DNA of 12,178 bases from an uncultured Prevotella sp. (lineage in GTDB: Bacteria; Bacteroidota; Bacteroidia; Bacteroidales; Bacteroidaceae). Below are positions 1-5,942 of this stretch, one piece after another (within the stretch, counting starts at the first letter, position 1; every line of letters starts with the position of its first letter). A program made the translations under genes and the position numbers. Where the stretch lies: NCBI GenBank assembly GCA_902495455.1, contig CABUXJ010000045.1, positions 1 through 12,178 of the forward strand. Reading direction: 5' to 3'. The notes beneath the pieces were generated by a model. It worked only from the letters and a program-made list of their open reading frames with translations. It searched no databases and was not told where the DNA came from.

Positions 1-243
1 AACGTTGCTTTTTCGCTGCCGTAAGGGCCCCGCGGGGTCGCAACGGCGTGCCCGTTGGAGTGCAACGGGGCGCTCGTTGCAGACCCGCGGCGGCCCCGTT
101 GCAACCTCGCGGGGCCGTCACGGCACGACCGCCGCCTGACGAACGTGATTTTTCGGCCATTCGGAGCCAAAATTCTCACATTTTTGTTTGTCCGGATTTT
201 TTTAGCAACAATGTTTACAACACCGCTTGCGGGCGACTGGAGG
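1..243 (+). repeat. Left arm of a 243-bp terminal inverted repeat
   Basis: This arm matches the reverse complement of 11936-12178 at 234 of 243 positions. The mismatches fall at 120, 174, 178, 185, 223, 226, 228, 231 and 234, so the outer 119 bp are identical and divergence increases inward. The outer half is very GC-rich and full of short palindromes. The inner half is AT-rich and includes a seven-T run near 197-204. Identity stops abruptly after GGAGG at 239-243. The arm probably belongs to a dispersed repeat family. No transposase lies nearby, and the outer edge of the repeat cannot be seen because the window stops there. Confidence 0.95.
26..116. repeat. Nested hairpin cluster within the left arm
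   Basis: Several palindromes overlap here. Bases 26-37 pair with 105-116 with one mismatch, and 61-71 pair perfectly with 93-103 (11 bp). CAACGG at 41-46 pairs with CCGTTG at 52-57 across a five-base loop. As an alternative to the 61-71 stem, GCAACG at 62-67 pairs with CGTTGC at 75-80. The self-complementary CCCCGCGGGG lies at 28-37. The motif CAACG/CGTTG recurs throughout. Such a block could fold as RNA or extrude as a cruciform. Its function is unknown. The same cluster is mirrored at 12063-12153. Confidence 0.75.
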
Positions 244-406
244 CGACCGGCCGTTGTGTTGATGTGGACAGAGCTAAAGATATGTCTTATAATAACTCCA
301 AATTCATTTATTCTGCTAATTGTCCGATTATTAGTTTTTTTCTTCGTATCTTTGCGATCTTAACAAGAAGTGATAGAAAATACGAGATTACTTAATTAAT
401 AAACTT
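244..406 (+). other. AT-rich leader region of the sensor kinase gene
   Basis: This is the unique DNA between the inner end of the left repeat arm and the kinase start codon. Together with the arm it makes 1-406 free of any gene I can support. Apart from the candidate -7 box at 347-354, I see no conserved structure. The last 45 bases are A-rich without a Shine-Dalgarno motif, which is usual for Bacteroidota translation starts. Short open frames run through here from the repeat arm but have no coding support. Confidence 0.6.
347..354 (+). promoter_or_regulatory. Candidate -7 box of the sensor kinase promoter
   Basis: TATCTTTG is a perfect match to the Bacteroidota -7 consensus TAnnTTTG. It would place the transcript start near 361 and give a leader of about 45 nt before the ATG at 407. 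No clear TTTG lies at the usual 19-21 bp upstream; the nearest TTG is at 320-322 with a 24-bp spacer. The call therefore rests on the -7 box alone. Confidence 0.5.
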
Positions 407-3400
407 ATGACAGATTTATTTGGAAGTTTCCTGAAGTGCGTATGCATGTCCATCGGCATGGCTGCCGTCTTCTTGATGTTCGGACATCAGTCTTCATACG
501 CTTCTCCGCAGTCAAAGGAACTTCTCATCATCAACTCCTACAACGAGAGTGCGCCTTGGGTGCAAGACTATATCACGCCTTTCATGCTGAAAGCGGCCGA
601 GACGGATGGGCTCAACTGCAACATGGTCCACATGAACAGCACGCTCATTCGCACGGATTCCATGTACAGTTCGGTTGAAGAAGGCATCTTCAACCGCTTC
701 AAGGACAACCGGCCTAACTATCTCGTGCTGATAGGCAAAATGGCCTTCTCCCTCCGTGACCGCATAAAGAGGGAGTGGGGCGACATCCCCATGCTGGTCC
801 TCGGCGCCAGCGACAAGATAGGGATAGACGAAAAATATCTCACCGGCGACACGTCCTATCTGGATTCGAAGCAGATTTCCCTGTCTGACATAAGAGACCA
901 ATACAACTTCACCTACATCGAGATACCCGACTTGTATAAAGAGACCATCGACATGATGGTGCAAATGCAACCGGAGATGAAAAAACTCGTGTTCGCATCG
1001 GACGACCTTGTGACCAACATGGAGTTGGACAATAATATCAAGGAGTATCTCTCGACGACATATCCGAAGCTGGAATACGAACATCTGGTGGCGTCCGAGA
1101 CGTCGCGCAGAGACATGCAGCAATATCTGCTGTCAAAGGATCTGAACACTGGCGTCCTGCTCTCGTCGTGGTATTATTCCCGGCCGAGCGCGTTCGGATT
1201 TCCAATGCTTGTGACGGGCGACTTCAATCTGATATCCACATCGCCACATCCCATATTCTCTCTGAAGGAAAACTATCTCGCCGCAGGAGCCATCGGAGGA
1301 TGCTTTGCGGAACGCCGTTCGATATTGGCTCGCTGCGTGTCAGTGCTCCAGGTGATGCTGACAAGCGGCAATATGCGCGATCTGCCGTTCGCCTATCCTT
1401 CAAAAGGCGTCAAAATAGTCGACTACGAACGCCTCCGAGCCTCCATGATACCCGAGAGCCGGTGTCCGGAAGGGACCCTGTTCATCAACAAGCCGAAGAC
1501 TCTGTGGGAGCTCTACAGCTGGCAGATTGTGCTTGGAGGAGTCTTGCTGTTTGCCATCATGTGTCTGTTGGGCGCTTCCATCCTGTTCCAGCGCAAGCGC
1601 ATGGCATATATGGCGGCACGCAACAAGATGGTGGAGAACATGCCTGTGTCCTACATGACGGGCAAGATAACCACCGGCAAGAGCGGACAGGTCACGGACA
1701 TCGTCTTCACCACAGGCAATCGCAAGGCAGACGCGCTTGTGGCAAGAAATACGGACAACGACGACATCAACAAGCTGTTTGACAAGACGTACATAATTAA
1801 GGAAATCGAAAAGTTGTTGAACACCAAAGAAAACGTCATGTTCACCTACTATTTCGTCAAGACGGATTCTCACTACGACTTCCGTATATGCCAGACACTG
1901 AGTGATGACGAAGTCGAGTTCTTCGGTGTCGACGTCACCGACAAGGTGAAATCGGAGAAGTCGCTGAGCGAGACGACCAAGACTCTGGAAGTGACTCTGT
2001 CCGTCGCCCACATCATCCCGTGGAAGTGGGATCTGAAGAAGCGCATCATAGCCTGTGAGGCAAGCCGGATACTGCAGCACATGAACTTCCCGAAACACTC
2101 CGAATCGACAATGGAGACCAAGATTGTGGAGGAGGACGAATACTTCAAGCGCATCCATCCTGCCGATGTGGAAGCCGTCAAGAAGATATATGAGGATTTC
2201 CGCAATGGCGCGACACAATACGCAAAAAGCGAATTCCGCATCGTCACCGAAAACAACGGCAGACAGATCGTCGACTGGATGGAGGTCAACGCCTCTATAT
2301 CAAAATATGACGAAAACAACAGGCCGGAAGAGCTGATCGGCTCGCTGCTTCTCATAACAGGACGCAAGAGACAGGAAGCCAGCCTCATCGCGGCAAAGGA
2401 AGCGGCAAAAGAGTCCGACCGTCTGAAGTCGGCGTTCCTCGCCAACATGAGCCACGAGATACGCACGCCGCTGAACGCCATCGTCGGATTCTCCAACCTG
2501 CTCGCCATAACGGACGACAAGGAAGACCGCAACAAGTTCATCAACATCATCGAGAAGAACAACGACCTGCTGTTGCAACTGATCGGCGACATCCTCGATC
2601 TGGCAAAAGTGGAAGCCAACACATTGGAATTCACTTACAAACCCACAGACCTCAACGTCCTGTTGCACGACATCGAGATGTCCGTGCAGGCCAAGGTGCA
2701 GGACGGCGTGATGCTCAACTGCGTGAAAGGCTTGGCGGAATGTCAGATCGAGACCGAGCCCACACGTCTGACGCAGGTCCTCATCAATCTGATCACGAAC
2801 GCATGCAAATTCACAAACAAGGGCAGCATCACGTTCGGATATGAACTCCAGGGTGAGAACACGCTCTACTTCTTCGTACGTGACACCGGCTGCGGAATAT
2901 CCAAGGAAGGCCAGGCCCGCCTCTTCCAGCGCTTCGTCAAGCTCAACGAGTTTGCCCAAGGCACTGGACTCGGTCTGTCCATCTGCCAGAACATAATAAA
3001 CAGGATGAAGGGCACCATCGGGGTCAAATCGGATGGCGAAGGCAAGGGCAGCACGTTCTGGTTTACGATACCCTATCTGCCGGCCGTCATCAAGAAGGAA
3101 AATGACAGCAGCGAAGAAACGAAAGAATTTATCGAGCGCGACAAGGTGACCATACTGATAGCCGAAGACAACGAGAGCAACTACATATTGTTTGAGTCTC
3201 TGCTCGCCTCCCGCTACAAACTGATACATGCGTGGGACGGCATCGAAGCCGTGGAACTCTACAAGGAATACAACCCGCAACTCATCATCATGGACATAAA
3301 CATGCCGCGCATGGACGGATATGAGGCGACACACGAGATTCGCAAGATGTCCGCCAACGTCCCCATCATCGCCGTTACGGCTTACGCATACGCCTCCGAC

Positions 3401-3514
3401 AAAGATAAAATCCTGGAAAACGGTTTCAACAGTTACGTGTCAAAGCCCATCGACGCGAAGAAATTCGATGAGAAGCTGAAATCGGCTCTCACGTCCCACT
3501 TCGTTTTCCTGTGA
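407..3514 (+). CDS. Hybrid sensor histidine kinase with C-terminal receiver domain
   Basis: This 1035-aa inner-membrane sensor kinase is predicted to autophosphorylate on His and pass the phosphate to its own receiver Asp. Residues 1-32 look like a signal peptide ending SYA. Residues 33-370 form an extracytoplasmic domain resembling the periplasmic binding-protein-like sensors of other kinases. A membrane helix spans about 373-393. Two PAS-like segments lie near 405-515 and 525-655. A HisKA H-box follows, with H683 in NMSHEIRTPLN. The ATPase shows the N-box around N794/N798, the G1 motif DTGCGIS (826-832) and the G2 motif GTGLGLS (852-858). The receiver has E920/D921, phosphoacceptor D963, T991 and K1013, so all key residues are present. 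There is no DNA-binding domain, which separates it from the one-piece HTCS regulators of Bacteroides, and no partner regulator adjoins it. The ATG at 407 is chosen because it directly precedes the signal peptide. The ligand is unknown. Confidence 0.93.
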   Translation: MTDLFGSFLKCVCMSIGMAAVFLMFGHQSSYASPQSKELLIINSYNESAPWVQDYITPFMLKAAETDGLNCNMVHMNSTLIRTDSMYSSVEEGIFNRFKDNRPNYLVLIGKMAFSLRDRIKREWGDIPMLVLGASDKIGIDEKYLTGDTSYLDSKQISLSDIRDQYNFTYIEIPDLYKETIDMMVQMQPEMKKLVFASDDLVTNMELDNNIKEYLSTTYPKLEYEHLVASETSRRDMQQYLLSKDLNTGVLLSSWYYSRPSAFGFPMLVTGDFNLISTSPHPIFSLKENYLAAGAIGGCFAERRSILARCVSVLQVMLTSGNMRDLPFAYPSKGVKIVDYERLRASMIPESRCPEGTLFINKPKTLWELYSWQIVLGGVLLFAIMCLLGASILFQRKRMAYMAARNKMVENMPVSYMTGKITTGKSGQVTDIVFTTGNRKADALVARNTDNDDINKLFDKTYIIKEIEKLLNTKENVMFTYYFVKTDSHYDFRICQTLSDDEVEFFGVDVTDKVKSEKSLSETTKTLEVTLSVAHIIPWKWDLKKRIIACEASRILQHMNFPKHSESTMETKIVEEDEYFKRIHPADVEAVKKIYEDFRNGATQYAKSEFRIVTENNGRQIVDWMEVNASISKYDENNRPEELIGSLLLITGRKRQEASLIAAKEAAKESDRLKSAFLANMSHEIRTPLNAIVGFSNLLAITDDKEDRNKFINIIEKNNDLLLQLIGDILDLAKVEANTLEFTYKPTDLNVLLHDIEMSVQAKVQDGVMLNCVKGLAECQIETEPTRLTQVLINLITNACKFTNKGSITFGYELQGENTLYFFVRDTGCGISKEGQARLFQRFVKLNEFAQGTGLGLSICQNIINRMKGTIGVKSDGEGKGSTFWFTIPYLPAVIKKENDSSEETKEFIERDKVTILIAEDNESNYILFESLLASRYKLIHAWDGIEAVELYKEYNPQLIIMDINMPRMDGYEATHEIRKMSANVPIIAVTAYAYASDKDKILENGFNSYVSKPIDAKKFDEKLKSALTSHFVFL

Positions 3515-3558
3515 CGCCGGAATTGCCGCGGTAGCGGTTGTGAACATATCATAAAGTT

Positions 3559-3610
3559 CGCCGGCTACAATCCCGATCTGCTTCATATCGGATTTGTAGC
3601 CGGCGTTTTT
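3559..3610 (+). terminator. Intrinsic terminator of the sensor kinase gene
   Basis: A perfect 12-bp stem pairs 3559-3570 (CGCCGGCTACAA) with 3594-3605. After two mismatches it continues with a further five pairs (3573-3577 with 3587-3591), and TTTTT follows at 3606-3610. It lies 45 bp after the kinase stop codon. The next gene converges from the other side. On the minus strand the stem is not followed by a good T-run, so it should act mainly on the kinase transcript. Confidence 0.88.
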
Positions 3611-3632
3611 CCGTAGTCGGTCAAAAGGGTTT

Positions 3633-4373
3633 TTACAGCGCGCGACCCACCTGTTCGGCTATCTGGCTGTGGCCTTTCACAGTCGGATGGCCGCTCTTCT
3701 TGTCGATGTCTTTCAGTTCGATACACGGGATGCCATAGTGTTTACACACGGTTTTCGCCGATACGGCAATCTCCTCCCGCAGCCCGTCGTTGAGGATGAA
3801 GTATATCTCTGTCGACGGATAGCGGTCCTTGACGTAACGCAGCAGACGGGCCATAGCCGGACGGAAAGTGTAGAGTTCGGCTTCCGTGATGTCTTCATAC
3901 TTGTATTCTCCCACGGGTGCGCCGGCCCAACTGTCGTTGGTGGCACCGAAGATGAAGATGATGTCGGGACAGCCGAGGTCGTCCATACGCGTGATGAACG
4001 AACGGTCGCGATAGTCGCTGCCTCGGTAGCCGCGGTTGCAGATGGTCGAACCGGAGAAGGAGTTGTTCTGGCACAACCGCCAGCCGCGCTCGCTGATGAG
4101 GCGGTGCCACCAGGTCTGTCGGACGTCGCTCACGTCGGTGTTCTTCAAGTCGGGCTTGGCGTAGTACCACGTATAGTTTGTCCGTGGGGAGATGAAGCCC
4201 TCGAACGTCGAATAGGAGTCGCCGAGCACCGACACGCTCTTGGTCTGCGCCTGCATGCCGAAGCTGACAAGCACGAAGATTACTACAGCCGACAGACGCA
4301 ACAGTGTTGTAGGTGAAAGAGAATGACGGATGCTTCCGTCAGAAATTGCTGTAAATATTGAAAACGCTTTCAT
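3633..4373 (-). CDS. Secreted SGNH/GDSL-family hydrolase
   Basis: This 246-aa protein is a predicted exported esterase/lipase-like hydrolase of the SGNH fold. Numbered from the ATG at 4373, it has an N-terminal export signal with hydrophobic core SAVVIFVLVSFG ending MQAQ (about residues 28-43). Block I is GDS with nucleophile S53. A block II-like Gly lies in SFSGST, and block III is GATND with N146/D147. Block V is SGHP with catalytic H229. The usual Asp three residues before this His is replaced by Lys, with an Asp five residues before, so the exact third catalytic residue is uncertain. An in-frame GTG at 4395-4397 would add eight residues; the ATG has the more typical A-rich leader. The hydrophobic core begins unusually far in, so an internal start is possible. 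It follows the MATE gene by 46 bp on the same strand, so co-transcription is likely. The substrate cannot be read from the sequence; acetylated glycans or lipids are typical for the family. Confidence 0.85.
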   Translation of the reverse strand: MKAFSIFTAISDGSIRHSLSPTTLLRLSAVVIFVLVSFGMQAQTKSVSVLGDSYSTFEGFISPRTNYTWYYAKPDLKNTDVSDVRQTWWHRLISERGWRLCQNNSFSGSTICNRGYRGSDYRDRSFITRMDDLGCPDIIFIFGATNDSWAGAPVGEYKYEDITEAELYTFRPAMARLLRYVKDRYPSTEIYFILNDGLREEIAVSAKTVCKHYGIPCIELKDIDKKSGHPTVKGHSQIAEQVGRAL

Positions 4374-4419
4374 AAACTTATTGTTTTTTTGTTCCACATC
4401 TTTTAAAATAATTCCCCTG

Positions 4420-5769
4420 TCACACCGTTACCCTCCGGTACAGGTAAAGTATGGTGATGACCGACAGCGTCAGCACTTCGGCCGCGGGGATGGCAAGCCA
4501 CAGGCCTTTTGCTCCGAGCATAGAAGGCAGGACGAGGAATGACGGCACGAGGAAGATGATACCGCGCAACATAGTGTAAACAGTGGAACGCGCGGCGTTT
4601 TCTATGCTCTGATAGTATCCGATGAAGGTGATGTTGAGGGCGAAGAACACCGTGCACGTACCGAGCAGCGGCAATCCGGCGGCGGCGATGGCATGGGCCG
4701 CGTCACCCGATGGGATGAAGAGGCTGCTGAGCATGGGAGCGCCCGCCCACATACCGGCGGTGATAAGCAATCCGCAGATGATGGCGGTGCCTATCGAAAT
4801 GTGCAGGGTGCTGCGCACGCGGTCGGTGCGGCCTGCGCCATGATTGAAACTGATGATGGGTTGTGCGGCCTGTGCCACGGCGTTATTTATTGAGAATATG
4901 ATGGGGAAGAGGTAGCAGCCCACACTGTATGCCGCCACTCCGGCCTCGCCGAGCATCGACATGAAGGCGTAGTTGCCCGTGACCATCATCACGCCCATAG
5001 CGAGTTCCGAAAGGAATGTGGCGGAGCCGATTCTCATCATATAACCGACGTTGCGCAGCGACAGACGCAGCGACTTCGCCGTCAGCCGCAGGCGGTAGAA
5101 GCGCAGCGTGACGGCGCTGAAGATGAAATACAGCAGTATGAGCAGCGCCCCTGCCGCGCACGATATCGAGGTAGCTATGGCCGCGCCGGCGATGCCCATC
5201 TCCCACTGCCACACCATGAGCCAGTCGAGGAAGATGTTGAGCAGGGCCGCGCCCACCTGTATCATCATCGCATAACGCGGCGAACCGTCAAGGCGCATGA
5301 GAATCATCCCCACACATTCTATATAGAGGAACAACAGGCCGGGCAGAATCCACAGCAGATAGTCGGTGGCGTATGTCTCGAGCACGTCGCTGCACCCGAG
5401 CACCGCGAGCAGCCGGCGGGTGAAGAGCAGCGTCGCCACGGCAAAGACCATAAACATCAGCGTGCCTGCGGCGAAGGCCTGCGTCATTATTATCCGCGCC
5501 GCCTTGATGTTATTCTCAGCCATGCGGATGCTGCATATCACCGACGAGCCGATGCCGAACATCAGCCCGATGCCGGTCCATAGCAGGAACACCGGCGCCA
5601 CGATGTTTATCGCCGCTAATGCGTTGCTGCCCACACCGTGTCCCACGAACATTCCGTCGCAGATGTTAAGCAGCGAGTTGAACACCATTCCGATGAGCGT
5701 TGGGAAAAACAGCGCCCTGAAGAGGCTTCCGATACGTTCGTTCCCGAAGTCGAGTCTGTCTCTGTTCAT
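4420..5769 (-). CDS. MATE-family multidrug efflux transporter
   Basis: This 449-aa polytopic membrane protein has about twelve hydrophobic segments and two homologous halves, the normal size for MATE antiporters. These export cationic drugs and metabolites using a Na+ or H+ gradient. The N-terminus (LDFGNERIGSLFRALFFPTL, then DGMFVGHGVGSNALAAINI) and the second-half motif QPIISFNHGAG are typical of the MepA/DinF-like branch common in Bacteroidota. Several Gly/Pro-containing helices are intact and there is no frameshift. The ATG at 5767-5769 follows the canonical promoter at 5833-5864 by about 55 nt of leader. The SGNH hydrolase gene lies downstream in the same direction. Drug-export activity and the coupling ion are inferred from the family; I see no motif fixing the substrate. 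Confidence 0.93.
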   Translation of the reverse strand: MNRDRLDFGNERIGSLFRALFFPTLIGMVFNSLLNICDGMFVGHGVGSNALAAINIVAPVFLLWTGIGLMFGIGSSVICSIRMAENNIKAARIIMTQAFAAGTLMFMVFAVATLLFTRRLLAVLGCSDVLETYATDYLLWILPGLLFLYIECVGMILMRLDGSPRYAMMIQVGAALLNIFLDWLMVWQWEMGIAGAAIATSISCAAGALLILLYFIFSAVTLRFYRLRLTAKSLRLSLRNVGYMMRIGSATFLSELAMGVMMVTGNYAFMSMLGEAGVAAYSVGCYLFPIIFSINNAVAQAAQPIISFNHGAGRTDRVRSTLHISIGTAIICGLLITAGMWAGAPMLSSLFIPSGDAAHAIAAAGLPLLGTCTVFFALNITFIGYYQSIENAARSTVYTMLRGIIFLVPSFLVLPSMLGAKGLWLAIPAAEVLTLSVITILYLYRRVTV

Positions 5770-5832
5770 ATTCCTTTGTATTGTTGTATTCCATTGTCAT
5801 GCCGGCAGTTGGACATGCCTTGCAAGTGGCTG

Positions 5833-5864
5833 CAAAGGTAGCAATTTATAGTTTAATAGGCAAA
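5833..5864 (-). promoter_or_regulatory. Canonical Bacteroidota promoter of the MATE gene
   Basis: On the minus strand this reads TTTG (5861-5864), a 20-bp spacer, then TACCTTTG (5833-5840), matching the TTTG/TAnnTTTG consensus exactly. The predicted transcript start is near 5825, about 55 nt before the MATE start codon. The -33 TTTG is the end of the T-run belonging to the terminator of the upstream operon at 5862-5897. Confidence 0.8.
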
Positions 5865-5897
5865 AAAATCCGAATATGTGGCGTACATATCCGGATT
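5862..5897 (-). terminator. Intrinsic terminator of the porter-DUF5107 operon
   Basis: On the minus strand AATCCG (5892-5897) pairs with CGGATT (5867-5872). After one mismatch the stem continues with six more pairs (5885-5890 with 5874-5879) around a five-base loop. It runs directly into seven T residues (rc of 5862-5868). It lies 46 bp past the DUF5107 stop codon. Confidence 0.85.
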
Positions 5898-5942
5898 GTC
5901 AGTATGAAAAACGCATTTAAACATCACACATAAGAAAGCCCG

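Noticed and set aside
48..395. Open frames through the left arm (48-395 and 55-363), with counterparts in the right arm
   Set aside because: They follow a GC-rich palindromic repeat, resemble no known protein, and differ between arms at synonymous and non-synonymous sites alike. They read like a repeat, not a gene.
407..3514. Bacteroides-type hybrid two-component system (HTCS) with AraC output
   Set aside because: The protein ends 22 residues after the receiver Lys1013 and has no helix-turn-helix domain.
3559..3610. Bidirectional terminator also serving the SGNH hydrolase gene
   Set aside because: On the minus strand the stem is followed by AACTTTATG with no T-run, so termination in that direction is weakly supported.
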